Source: Candidatus Tumulicola scandinaviensis
GTDB taxonomy: Bacteria > Vulcanimicrobiota > Vulcanimicrobiia > Vulcanimicrobiales > Vulcanimicrobiaceae
DNA: 64,000 bases
Direction of reading: 5' to 3'
Assembly: GCA_003140835.1 (NCBI GenBank)
Contig: PLLA01000122.1
Span: 635 to 64,634 of the forward strand
In this document: positions 32,654 to 41,113 of the stretch, in pieces
How the letters are laid out: the number at the start of each line of letters is the position of its first letter
Numbering within the stretch: the first letter of the stretch is position 1
Translations under genes and position numbers: made by a program
The notes under the pieces: model-generated
Databases searched by the model: none
Told to the model about the DNA's origin: nothing
What the model saw: the letters and a program-made list of their open reading frames with translations, nothing else

Positions 32654-34130
32654 CGTCGTCGCTCTTCCGGCGCGGTACGAACAGCAGCGTAACGTAGAGC
32701 CACAGCAGCGCGAGCGCGACGGCGGTGGGACCGATGCGCGAGAACATCGTCGGCACGCGCGGGCCGACTTTGCCGGGAACGATGGCCTGCTCTTCCATGC
32801 GGCTGCGCTTTTGCCAGGTGCCATCCGGAGCGATTATGCCGCTGATGCCGGTAGCTGCGGCACGGACGACGTATGCGCCGGTCTCGATCGCCCGGATTTG
32901 CGCAATCTGGGCGTGCATGTAGGGGCCCGACGTGGTACCAAACCACGCGTCGTCGGTGCTGATGACCAAGAGCTGCGCGCCCCGCCTGACCTGCGCGAAG
33001 GCAAGATCGGCAAAAGCCGACTCCCAACAGATGAGGGGCGCGACGCTCAAGGCCGCAGTCGGATACACGCCGTCCGCGGTGCCGGTCGAGAACCGGCCGC
33101 TCAGTTCGCCGACGTACGGCAACCACGATAAGAACGCGCGGCCCGGAAACGATTCGGCAAACGGCACCAGCTGCCGCTTGTCGTAAATCGCGTACGATCC
33201 GTTCGGCTGAAAGAAGTAGAGCGCGTTATACATCCGGCGCCGCTCCAGGCTCAAACTGCCGCCTACGATGGTTGCATGTGACTCGGCGGCGAGGTCTTTG
33301 AACTGCTGCATCAAACGCGGATCGATATCCAGCGTCGTCGTGATGACGGTCTCAGGCCAAACGATGAGCTTCGGTTTGCGCAGCGCCGCGGTTCGCGTCA
33401 TGATCGTGTAGCGAAAGATCGCGAGATCCAAAGCGTTCCACTTGAGCGATTGCGCGATGTTTCCCTGAATCGCCGCGACCTCGATCGTCGGCGGAGGCAA
33501 GCGGCGAGCCGGCCAGGCCGCCCACGCGACCGATGCCAGCATGGCGACGATCGCACACGCGGCGCCTAACGGTCGCACGTTACGGCGATGGATCGCGTCG
33601 GCAATATACGCTCCGAGGATGCAGAGAACGAACGTAATCCCGTAGGAGCCGCCGTAGGCCGCGATCGCGCGCAACGGCGTATCGGCTTGCGTGTACCCGA
33701 GCTGGTCGAACGGTGCGCCGAGGAGTCCGATCGAGCGGAGCCACTCCGCGATGGTGAACGCTGCCGCCGCGCCGAGCGGTGCCAGCCCGGGCCGCATGCG
33801 CTGATAGGCTATCGCGGCCAGCGCGCCGGCGAGTGCGAAGAACGGTGCCTCGATGAACGCCGGGCCGAACATGAGAAACGGGCCGAAAATGCCGATGTAG
33901 CCGCCGACCGTGTGGCCGATCCAAGAAAAGCCGATCGCGAAGAAGATGATTCCGGAGAACCAACCGAGCAAAGCGGCCCATTTCCACGACGCGCCCTGCC
34001 AAACCCAAAACTGAGCGGCTGCTGCGAAGGGAACCAGCCACGCAGCGCCGAGTTTAGGGAAGGCCGCCGCGAGTGCGACCGCCGCACAGCCGGCGACGCC
34101 GGCATCGCGCAGGCGAGACGAGGAAAACAT
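32646..34130 (-). CDS. lnt: Apolipoprotein N-acyltransferase
   Basis: The product has 494 residues. About six to seven N-terminal membrane helices precede a nitrilase-like domain. The catalytic triad is visible: Glu260 (VWPE), Lys318 (YDKRQLVPFAESFP) and Cys368 (LICWESAF). Lnt adds the third acyl chain to lipoproteins and is typical of diderms. Several lipobox proteins in this window are possible substrates. The ATG at 34130 shares two bases with the ATG of the divergent lipoprotein gene (CATG). No ribosome binding site is seen for lnt, so a leaderless or upstream start is possible. Confidence 0.93.
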   Translation of the reverse strand: MFSSSRLRDAGVAGCAAVALAAAFPKLGAAWLVPFAAAAQFWVWQGASWKWAALLGWFSGIIFFAIGFSWIGHTVGGYIGIFGPFLMFGPAFIEAPFFALAGALAAIAYQRMRPGLAPLGAAAAFTIAEWLRSIGLLGAPFDQLGYTQADTPLRAIAAYGGSYGITFVLCILGAYIADAIHRRNVRPLGAACAIVAMLASVAWAAWPARRLPPPTIEVAAIQGNIAQSLKWNALDLAIFRYTIMTRTAALRKPKLIVWPETVITTTLDIDPRLMQQFKDLAAESHATIVGGSLSLERRRMYNALYFFQPNGSYAIYDKRQLVPFAESFPGRAFLSWLPYVGELSGRFSTGTADGVYPTAALSVAPLICWESAFADLAFAQVRRGAQLLVISTDDAWFGTTSGPYMHAQIAQIRAIETGAYVVRAAATGISGIIAPDGTWQKRSRMEEQAIVPGKVGPRVPTMFSRIGPTAVALALLWLYVTLLFVPRRKSDDVV

Positions 34131-34869
34131 GATTCGTAAATTGAGTTTTGGTTTAGTGCTGGTAACGGCGTTCATCATTGCGGCCTGCGGCAAACAAGTC
34201 ACGCCGAACCCTCCCGGCTTGGGAGCGGGCGGCGCACTTCCCGGCTACATGGCCGTGAAGTTTGACATCGCCGGTCAATTCAACTTTTCCAGCTATCAGT
34301 ACTGGACGGTTTTCAACACGACCGGCAACGGCTTGACGCCGTTGACGAATCCGCAGCAAACCAACTGGGCAGCCTATTCGACGGCCTTGTTCGCCGGCGG
34401 CAGCGGAGGCGCGACCTACGCCAGCGCCATCCAATTCGTCAAGAACCAGAACCCGGTGATCCCACCTCAGTTCTTGAGGGTGTTCCCGACTCAGCAGCAG
34501 TTCCAGTACATTCCAAACAGCAACGGAACCGGCAGTGAGTACCAGATTACGTTCCAGCGAGTTATCTTCAACCCGGTCAACGCAACCTCGTCGCCGAGCC
34601 CGCCGCCGGTCTCTCATATTTGGCAGTTCAATGCGTTTACGACGCAAGCGACGGCTCAAAATCAGTTGGTATTCCTCGATTCGATGGGGTCGGGTGGCGC
34701 TACCGACAACTCGTTCGTGTCGCCGCAACTCGACATCGATACCTGTTTCGACCAAACGTTCTACAAACAACAAGACATCAATCCGCCCAGCGATCCGGCC
34801 GCTCAAATCGTCAGCATCGAGATCGCAAACAATCCCAGCCCTGGTCCGCACTCGAGTCCCTGCCCGTAA
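34129..34869 (+). CDS. Hypothetical lipoprotein
   Basis: The product has 246 residues. MIRKLSFGLVLVTAFIIAAC is a lipoprotein signal with the acylated Cys at residue 20. The mature part is rich in Gln, Asn, Phe and Tyr with a Pro/Ser segment (SSPSPPPVSH), and looks beta-rich. No named family is recognised. GAGG lies seven bases before the ATG. Its start codon overlaps that of lnt on the other strand. The metallothionein gene follows after 15 bases and may be co-transcribed. Confidence 0.65.
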   Translation: MIRKLSFGLVLVTAFIIAACGKQVTPNPPGLGAGGALPGYMAVKFDIAGQFNFSSYQYWTVFNTTGNGLTPLTNPQQTNWAAYSTALFAGGSGGATYASAIQFVKNQNPVIPPQFLRVFPTQQQFQYIPNSNGTGSEYQITFQRVIFNPVNATSSPSPPPVSHIWQFNAFTTQATAQNQLVFLDSMGSGGATDNSFVSPQLDIDTCFDQTFYKQQDINPPSDPAAQIVSIEIANNPSPGPHSSPCP

Positions 34870-34884
34870 ACGAGGCGTCCGACT

Positions 34885-35052
34885 ATGCACGATCGCGGAA
34901 TCGAATGTTCGTACGAACCATGCAGTTGCCTCGTCATTGCCGACGTCGCTTCGAGTGAAGCGTACTGCAGCGACTTCTGCAGTTCGGCTGAAGAGCGCAG
35001 TCTCGAATCGGAGAGTTGCGCGTGCGGCCACCCGCAGTGCGACGCGATGTAA
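34885..35052 (+). CDS. Small bacterial metallothionein (SmtA/BmtA type)
   Basis: The product has 55 residues with eight cysteines (8, 13, 15, 28, 32, 45, 47, 52) and a histidine next to the last cluster (CACGHPQC). The pattern C-x4-CxC (EPCSC), YCSDFC and CACGHPxC follows that of cyanobacterial SmtA, which reads CACEPCLC, YCSEAC and CGHTGCNC. Metallothioneins bind zinc, cadmium or copper in clusters. CGAGGCG about eight bases before the ATG is a plausible ribosome binding site. The gene is easily missed because of its size. It lies 15 bases after a lipoprotein gene and 26 bases from the convergent lptD end. Confidence 0.8.
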   Translation: MHDRGIECSYEPCSCLVIADVASSEAYCSDFCSSAEERSLESESCACGHPQCDAM

Positions 35053-35078
35053 CCGCGTGGAAACTCTACGAAGTCCGT

Positions 35079-37604
35079 TCAAAAATTAAACGTCGACGGG
35101 ATGATCGAGCCGGGTTGACCGATCGCAAACGTAGCGGTTTGGTTCGGAAACGCGAGCAAGCTCAAACCGACGTTGACCGACCTTGACGCTTCGCTGTACA
35201 GCACTTGCACTTGATAGCAGTTTCCGATCGTGCGCGTGTAGTAGATGATCTTGTTGGACAGAAACTCGGGGCCTTTCCACTGGAGATCGGTGACGAACTG
35301 AAGCGACGCGTCGCGCCCGAACGGCGTCGAAAGCTGCAGGTTGGTTGTCTCGAACCCTAGTCCCGGGCCGGGCTGGAAAGAGCCGCTCAAGAGCACGACC
35401 GAACGCGGCGACGGCCGCGCCGTAATCTGATAACTGACCGGCTGAGCCATTCCATTGAAATTCGTTGAAAAACCCAGGGCGACGGTATAGGTGTCGTCGT
35501 TGAAAAACCGGACGAGATCCTGTGCGTTCTTGAGGTTTTCCGTCGGCTGCTGGTCGAGATATTGGAATGGAACCAGCGCCGGTCCATTATAGTTGGCTTC
35601 GTTGTACGTCAGCGAGTTCACGACGTGCGTCCCGATGGGCGTGGTGAGACTCGCCGTCTGCTGGACGGTTCCTTTGAGGTCGCCGGTTCCGTACGCGTAC
35701 TGATCGATGTCGACGGTCGCCTGGAAGTCGCTGCCCCAAATCTTGGCCAGCGCCGGGCCGAGCACGATGCCCGCATCGCCGCGCCACGTGGCCAGGCTCG
35801 TGCTGCCGGGAAACTGGGCCGGCGGTTCGCTGTATTCGCCGACCGTGAGTTGAGCCGTCAAGGGAATGAAGAAATGCGGGAAAAATTCGTACGGCCGCAC
35901 TTGGAACTCGGGAATCTTGTCGATTCCAAAGCCTTGTTGCGCGTACGTCTTGTCGTATTCCAGTTGGTAGTCCGCGCCGGCTGTCGTGTAGTGCATCAAG
36001 TAGTCGAATTCACTGCTCGCATCGTACGACGACGTTCCAAAGTTTGAAGAACTGTTGGACATGTTAAAACTAACGGCCTGATCGAGGTTCTGGTTGATCT
36101 GGCGGGTGTCGGTGAACGAAAGGCTGTTGCTGCTCGACTGCGTGCCGACGGAGCTGTGTGTGTACGAGTAGTTCTGCGAGGTGTTCTGCGTTTGATGGAC
36201 GATGGCGCCGCTCAAGGTTTCGTTTGGCGGTATGTTGGTCAGCGCTCCGTAGTTGGATTGATAGCCGAACTGAAAGTTTCCGCGAAGGTGCTCCGAAAAG
36301 TTCTCCTGCTCTTGAGCGGCAACGTTGTAGGTTCGGCTGCCTTGCAACCGGTCGTTCATGCCGTAGAAATTGATGCTGACGGTGCGCCGTCCGCGCCGGC
36401 TGGAATAGAAGCCGACGTAGCCGATTCCGAGACCCGCCTTTGTAAAGTAGTTAATGATGTAGTATCCGTAGTAGTATTGATCTTTTCCGAAGGGTACGCG
36501 CATCTTGATCCAAGCGCCCTCGTACGAATCGTATCCTACTTCCGGAAAGAACTGCGGTCGCGCACGTTGGTCGTCGACGGTACGCAGCGGGATGACGAGT
36601 TTGGGAAGGTAGAAAATGGCGGCCGCCCCCAGCCACAGCACCGCTTTGTTGATAACGATCTTGTCGCCCGGAATGACGTCCATCGTCTTGCCGGTGATGT
36701 GGTAACCGGCTCGGGGGTTCTCGCAGGTCGTAACGAACGGATCGATGCCGTGCGCGGTGCCGTCGGGATCGGTGTGCAGATCGTCGGCCTTGAAGTGGAC
36801 GAATCCCCGCTCGATGCCCTGCGCGCTTTCGCCGTTGCCGTTGACGAGTTTGGCCGTCTCGGCCAGCGTATCGAACGTAATGACGTCGGCGGTCAGGACC
36901 GAGTCGTGAGTATGGTTGATCAAAAATGGATGGCCGGTTATCGTGACCGTGCGCTCGCCGTCGAAATGCGCTTTATCGCCGACGATTTCTTCATCGCCGT
37001 AGTAGATGTGCACGTTGCCGACGGCATCGCCGGGCTCGCCCTTTTTCGTGCCGCCGGTCACCGAGTCCGCGATGACGGCGACGTATCCCGGAGAGAGCGT
37101 CGGCGCCCCCGTCGGCGTCGGCGTCGGCTGCGGGGTGGAAACGCCGGCGGGCGTCATCGGCGGAGGCGTTTCTCCGCCGCGAATGAGGAACACCGGCTCG
37201 CCCGACGGGAGCGGGCTCGTCGTCGGAACCGGAACCGGCGGGGGACTGACTTGGGCCGTCGATCCCGGCTGCGGGCGCGGCGTCTGCAAGAGTTGGAAGG
37301 TGCTGCCGGACCCCGGTTGGGCATAGGGCAACCCGGGCGTCGTCACCGGTCCGGGTGCCGCACTCGGCGGCGCGCTGCTCGTCGGCGACGCAGACGGCAC
37401 GGCGGTGGCTTGGGCGACCGCGTCGTTGAGAAAATTCGTTTCGACGTAACGGCCGCACGTCTGTTTGCTGAAGAGCACCAACGCCAGGGCCTGGTCGTTG
37501 TCGTCGGCCGTGACGCCGTTCGCCCATGCCGGAACGGCACCGGCGGCGAGCACTGCAAAGCCCGCGATCGCGGCTAGGCCGCGAATCAATTTGCCGAACG
37601 GCAA
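35079..37604 (-). CDS. lptD: LPS-assembly outer-membrane protein, LptD/OstA type
   Basis: The product has 841 residues. A signal peptide (to about 28) is followed by a long Pro/Ser/Thr low-complexity segment (about 65-170), then an OstA/LptA-like beta domain (about 175-270; VGNVHIYYGDEEIVGDKAHF) and a C-terminal barrel rich in aromatic beta strands and Asn/Ser turns, ending in NF. LptD inserts lipopolysaccharide into the outer leaflet. It follows lptF/G after six bases. The TTG start has no visible ribosome binding site and may depend on coupling. The disordered linker between signal and jelly-roll is unusual. LptE is not seen nearby. Confidence 0.82.
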   Translation of the reverse strand: MPFGKLIRGLAAIAGFAVLAAGAVPAWANGVTADDNDQALALVLFSKQTCGRYVETNFLNDAVAQATAVPSASPTSSAPPSAAPGPVTTPGLPYAQPGSGSTFQLLQTPRPQPGSTAQVSPPPVPVPTTSPLPSGEPVFLIRGGETPPPMTPAGVSTPQPTPTPTGAPTLSPGYVAVIADSVTGGTKKGEPGDAVGNVHIYYGDEEIVGDKAHFDGERTVTITGHPFLINHTHDSVLTADVITFDTLAETAKLVNGNGESAQGIERGFVHFKADDLHTDPDGTAHGIDPFVTTCENPRAGYHITGKTMDVIPGDKIVINKAVLWLGAAAIFYLPKLVIPLRTVDDQRARPQFFPEVGYDSYEGAWIKMRVPFGKDQYYYGYYIINYFTKAGLGIGYVGFYSSRRGRRTVSINFYGMNDRLQGSRTYNVAAQEQENFSEHLRGNFQFGYQSNYGALTNIPPNETLSGAIVHQTQNTSQNYSYTHSSVGTQSSSNSLSFTDTRQINQNLDQAVSFNMSNSSSNFGTSSYDASSEFDYLMHYTTAGADYQLEYDKTYAQQGFGIDKIPEFQVRPYEFFPHFFIPLTAQLTVGEYSEPPAQFPGSTSLATWRGDAGIVLGPALAKIWGSDFQATVDIDQYAYGTGDLKGTVQQTASLTTPIGTHVVNSLTYNEANYNGPALVPFQYLDQQPTENLKNAQDLVRFFNDDTYTVALGFSTNFNGMAQPVSYQITARPSPRSVVLLSGSFQPGPGLGFETTNLQLSTPFGRDASLQFVTDLQWKGPEFLSNKIIYYTRTIGNCYQVQVLYSEASRSVNVGLSLLAFPNQTATFAIGQPGSIIPSTFNF

Positions 37605-37610
37605 GCTAAG

Positions 37611-38765
37611 TCAGCGCTCTTCCATCCATAACAACAACGCACCGGCCGAACCCATAATGATATTCGGCAGCCATGCGGCGAAGAATGGATTGATCGCTCC
37701 GTTACGTCCGAATGCGGCAGCAGCCGAGATCATGAGATAGTAGACGAAGAACAGAATAATCGCCAGGGCGATGCCCAACGTTCGGCCCCGCTTCCCGAAG
37801 CGCAGCGCCAACGGGAGCGCCAGCAAGATGCTGATGATGCAAGCGAACGGCCAAGCCAGCTTATTGGCAAGGTTGATCTGTAGGTTGCCGAGCGCCGTTC
37901 CGCCGATGCCTTGCTGCTGCAAGGCGTTGACTTGAACGCGCAAGGATTTGCTGCTCATCGTCCACGGATCATTGTTGACGTTGCTGACGAACTGCGAGGC
38001 CGTTTCGCCGAGCGGCAGTCCGATCGAGATATCGTTGACGTGCTGCTGGCTGGTCATGTAGCCGTCGTTGTTAAAGCGCGTGTCGATGACGTCTTGCAGA
38101 ACCAGCGACGTTCCGTTGACGGTCGCTCGCTTCGCTTGCAACGTCTCGTTCCACGGCCCGTAACGCGCCGGCTTGAAAATTTGGACGCCGATCATCGTCT
38201 TGTTATCGGGCGCGACTTGAGTGACGTAAAAAACGTTGCCCGTATCCTGGTCTTTGCGGAAGAACTGCGGCTCGACCGGGAGCGATTCGGTATGGTAGAT
38301 GATTTGATAAAACGTGCGCGTCGACAGTTCGACCGACGGCGGTGCGATCCACTCGTTGGTAGCGTAACAGATGAGGAACATGACGACGCCGAAGGCCAGC
38401 GGGGCGCGCGCGATGCGAATCACGGGGATGCCGGCCGTCCGCATAGCCGTAATTTCGTTGTCGCCCATCACGCGGCCGACGGCAAGCAACGCCGCGAACA
38501 AGGAGCCGAACGGAAACGCCATCGGAATCGCCTGCGGGATGCGAAAGATGACGAATCGCAATACCAGAAAAAACGGCGCGTGCTGGTTGATGATGTAATC
38601 GGCGGCCAGAAAGAAGATGTTGAGAGCCCAGAACAGCAAGAACGCGCCGAACGCGAACATGAACGGGCCGAACATCTCGCCGAGCATGTAGCTGTCGAGA
38701 ATCGGCAGCCGAAACGTAGCCGCGCTGATCCGTGGGAGCGGTTGCCGGCGGGTGAGCGTCGCCAT
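37611..38765 (-). CDS. LPS export permease, LptF/LptG (YjgP/YjgQ) family
   Basis: The product has 384 residues. It has three N-terminal helices (LPILDSYMLGEMFGPFMFAF and following), a periplasmic beta domain (about 140-270) and three C-terminal helices, the LptF/G topology. VMGDNEITAMRTAGIPVIRI is the conserved coupling region contacting the LptB ATPase. It extracts LPS from the inner membrane. Only one permease gene is present here; the partner and LptB must be elsewhere. It sits between a lytic transglycosylase gene (11-base gap) and lptD (6-base gap), which points to an envelope-assembly operon. Confidence 0.88.
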   Translation of the reverse strand: MATLTRRQPLPRISAATFRLPILDSYMLGEMFGPFMFAFGAFLLFWALNIFFLAADYIINQHAPFFLVLRFVIFRIPQAIPMAFPFGSLFAALLAVGRVMGDNEITAMRTAGIPVIRIARAPLAFGVVMFLICYATNEWIAPPSVELSTRTFYQIIYHTESLPVEPQFFRKDQDTGNVFYVTQVAPDNKTMIGVQIFKPARYGPWNETLQAKRATVNGTSLVLQDVIDTRFNNDGYMTSQQHVNDISIGLPLGETASQFVSNVNNDPWTMSSKSLRVQVNALQQQGIGGTALGNLQINLANKLAWPFACIISILLALPLALRFGKRGRTLGIALAIILFFVYYLMISAAAAFGRNGAINPFFAAWLPNIIMGSAGALLLWMEER

Positions 38766-38776
38766 CGCGAGTGGAA

Positions 38777-39250
38777 CTAGTAGCTTCGGTAGGCCGCCAG
38801 CACGCGGTCCACGTAGGCTCGCGTCTCCGGGTACGGCGGCACCCCGTGATATCGGTCGACTGCGCCCGGCCCCGCATTGTAGGCCGCGACCGCGAGCCGG
38901 ACGTCGTTATGGTATCTGACGAGCAGCGAGCGAAGGTACGTCGTGCCACACTCGACGTTTTGCATCGGGTCGAATGGATTGGCGATTCCGCAGCCCGACG
39001 AGGTGCCGGGCATGAGTTGCATCAGGCCCTGGGCGCCCGCGGTGCTGATCGCCGACGGGTCGCCGGCAGACTCGGCCATGAGGATCGCGTGCACCAGACC
39101 CTCGGGCACGCCGTTATTATGCGAGGCGTCGGAGACCAGCATGTGAATCTCGCCGGGTTGCAGCGCGTGCGCGGAATACGGCAAATAGCCCGCCCCGCTG
39201 CAGCCGTACAGCAGGCCTAAGACGCCGAGAATCCCAAAAAGTCGCCGCAT
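38777..39250 (-). CDS. Lytic transglycosylase (SLT domain) lipoprotein
   Basis: The product has 157 residues. The lipobox LLYGCSG near residue 17 marks a lipoprotein. The goose-type lysozyme/SLT domain follows: LMAESAGDPSAIS with the catalytic Glu, then GAQGLMQLMPGT and VAAYNAGPGAVDRY. It cleaves peptidoglycan glycan strands with formation of the anhydro end. Being first in line before lptF/G and lptD, it may open the wall for LPS-bridge assembly; that link is inference. The upstream region has strong hairpins. Confidence 0.92.
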   Translation of the reverse strand: MRRLFGILGVLGLLYGCSGAGYLPYSAHALQPGEIHMLVSDASHNNGVPEGLVHAILMAESAGDPSAISTAGAQGLMQLMPGTSSGCGIANPFDPMQNVECGTTYLRSLLVRYHNDVRLAVAAYNAGPGAVDRYHGVPPYPETRAYVDRVLAAYRSY

Positions 39251-39433
39251 CGTCCCTCAAAGTATCACGTTCGCCGGCGACCCCGCGATGGGTCGCCGAA
39301 ACTCTAACCGCGCTTTCTTCCAAGGTTCCCGCCGGGCCTGGCGGTTTGGCCGGCGGGAAGGCCAAGCAAGCAAGCCACGATAACCGCAACTTTCCGATGG
39401 CCCGAGCGCATCGCTCGCGTTAGAGTGATACCC
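39251..39433. other. Gene-free divergent region with two strong hairpins
   Basis: The region separates the leftward transglycosylase gene from the rightward ada-like gene. CGGCGACCC-N6-GGGTCGCCG (39275-39298) is a perfect 9-bp stem. TTCCCGCCGG-N14-CCGGCGGGAA (39326-39359) is a perfect 10-bp stem. Either could belong to a leader RNA of the transglycosylase transcript. I could not match a named riboswitch. Confidence 0.45.
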
Positions 39434-40315
39434 ATGTTAGACCACGCACCCTGTTCCGTTCCTGAGCGCATCCAGGCAGTGTGCCGCTACATCGAGCGGC
39501 ACAGCGACGACCGGCTGACCCTCGACGACCTCGCCGCGAAGGCAGCGATGAGTCGCTTTCACTTTGCTCGCAGTTTCAAAGCCGTCGTCGGCGTCACGCC
39601 CAAGCAGTATCTGTCCGAGACGCGAATGAAACGCCTCAAGGGCGATTTGCAAACGGCGAAGCCGATCGATGCCGCCGTGTACGATGCGGGTTACGGTTCG
39701 GCTTCCCGCGTTTACGAGCAGGCATCGACGCGACTCGGCATGACGCCGGCGCAATATCGGGCGGCCGGTGCCGGCGTTTCCATTTCGTATGCCGCTCTCG
39801 AAACGCCGGTGGGGCTCATGATGATCGGCGCGACCGACCGCGGCATTTGCTTCGTGCAGTTCGGCGAGAACGTCGAAACCTTAGCGGCCGCGTTGCGGCG
39901 TGAATATGCCGGCGCCGGCATCGAACCAATGCGAACGCCCTACCATCCGGAGTTTCGCCGCTGGGTCGATGCGGTAGCGAACCATTTGCGCGGCGAGCAG
40001 CCCCACCTCGACCTACCGCTCGACATCCGGGCAACGGCGTTTCAAATGCGGGTCTGGCGATACTTGCAATCGATCCCCTACGGAAGCGTCGCGTCGTATG
40101 GAGAAGTCGCGGCTGGTATCGGCGCGCCCGGAGCGGCCCGGGCGGTCGCCGGTGCATGCGCGAGCAACATGGTAGCCCTCGTCATCCCCTGCCATCGCGT
40201 TATTCGGGGAACCGGCGAACTCGGCGGCTATCGCTGGGGGCAGGTACGCAAGCGCGCGCTCATCGACCGCGAGCGGGGCAAGAACGGCGAAGCGGCCTCG
40301 CGGACGCCCGGTTAA
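39434..40315 (+). CDS. AraC-type regulator fused to O6-methylguanine-DNA methyltransferase (Ada-like)
   Basis: The product has 293 residues. The N-terminal AraC helix-turn-helix pair (about 10-110; AAKAAMSRFHFARSFKAVVG) is followed by a methyltransferase domain (about 118-285) with the active-site IPCHRVI (Cys253) and RAVAGACASN. It lacks the N-terminal zinc/phosphotriester domain of E. coli Ada, so it should repair O6-methylguanine but cannot sense methyl phosphotriesters the same way. The start ATG at 39434 is chosen over a GTG at 39425. AraC-MGMT fusions of this kind are known in several bacteria. Confidence 0.92.
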   Translation: MLDHAPCSVPERIQAVCRYIERHSDDRLTLDDLAAKAAMSRFHFARSFKAVVGVTPKQYLSETRMKRLKGDLQTAKPIDAAVYDAGYGSASRVYEQASTRLGMTPAQYRAAGAGVSISYAALETPVGLMMIGATDRGICFVQFGENVETLAAALRREYAGAGIEPMRTPYHPEFRRWVDAVANHLRGEQPHLDLPLDIRATAFQMRVWRYLQSIPYGSVASYGEVAAGIGAPGAARAVAGACASNMVALVIPCHRVIRGTGELGGYRWGQVRKRALIDRERGKNGEAASRTPG

Positions 40316-40345
40316 AACCCATCCAAGCGAGGTATAGTCCGAATC

Positions 40346-41113
40346 GTGCAAGCCGCTAAGGAAGCGGAAGCCGGGCATTTTGCCCAGCTTCATGGTCCGG
40401 ACGACCGGGTTCTGATTCGGGAAGTGAGCGATTACCTCGCGCGCGGGCTGGAGTCGGGTGGAACGGCGATCACCATCGCCACGCGCGAGCATCGCGAGGC
40501 GCTACTCGCCGCCTTGCGCGAGCGGATCGATGCGGAGCGTTCGATTGAAGAGGGCGCACTTCAATTCATGGATGCCGAACAGACGCTCGATCGATTCGTG
40601 GTGCGCGGATATCCGGACGCGGAGCGCTTCGACGCGGTCGTCGGCGAACGTGTTCGCGATGCGTGGGCGCGCAGCGCAGACCTGCGCGCCTACGGAGAAA
40701 TGGTCGGCGTTCTTTGGAAAACCGGGCGCTTTCCGGCGGCCATCCGGCTCGAGCAGCTCTGGAGCGCGCTGCGCCGCGAGGTGCCGCTATCGCTTTACTG
40801 CGCCTATCCGATCGACGTCTTCGGCAACGGATTCGACGCCGTTGCCGCCGATGCGTTGTTGCGCGCGCACACGCAGTTCTTACCGGCTGAGGCCGGCGGA
40901 TCGCTCGAATCGGCGGTAACTCGCGCGGCCAAAGAACTCCTCGGCTCGAACTTCGACGGGTTTGAACGCCACCTGCTCGCCCAACGCTCCGGTAAGCGTG
41001 GCGCGCTGCCCGCTGGCGAATCGATGGTCCTGTGGCTCAAGGCTTCGCACGCCGACCGTGCCCGCGAAGTGCTCGAGCGCGCGCGGAAATACTACTATGA
41101 AGGCTGCGCTTGA
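40346..41113 (+). CDS. MEDS (DcmR-type sensory) domain protein
   Basis: The product has 255 residues. HFAQLHGPDDRVLIREVSDY, LARGLESGGTAITIATREHR and LYCAYPIDVFG follow the MEDS domain, a RecA-like-fold sensor named from methanogens and DcmR. The C-terminal about 50 residues (GESMVLWLKASHADRAREVL and after) form a helical tail with no match. MEDS proteins sense small ligands and are often joined to histidine-kinase or anti-sigma modules. Here the facing gene, overlapping by 19 bases at the 3' end, encodes such a module, so a joint role is likely but unproven. It starts with GTG. Confidence 0.75.
   Translation: MQAAKEAEAGHFAQLHGPDDRVLIREVSDYLARGLESGGTAITIATREHREALLAALRERIDAERSIEEGALQFMDAEQTLDRFVVRGYPDAERFDAVVGERVRDAWARSADLRAYGEMVGVLWKTGRFPAAIRLEQLWSALRREVPLSLYCAYPIDVFGNGFDAVAADALLRAHTQFLPAEAGGSLESAVTRAAKELLGSNFDGFERHLLAQRSGKRGALPAGESMVLWLKASHADRAREVLERARKYYYEGCA

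Noticed and set aside
36156-37577. Rightward open frame (473 codons) opposite lptD
   Set aside because: Arg-rich mirror frame of the Pro/Ser-rich part of lptD; no ribosome binding site and no recognisable motif.
39251-39433. c-di-GMP or c-di-AMP riboswitch
   Set aside because: The hairpins are real but I could not find the conserved blocks of either class on either strand.
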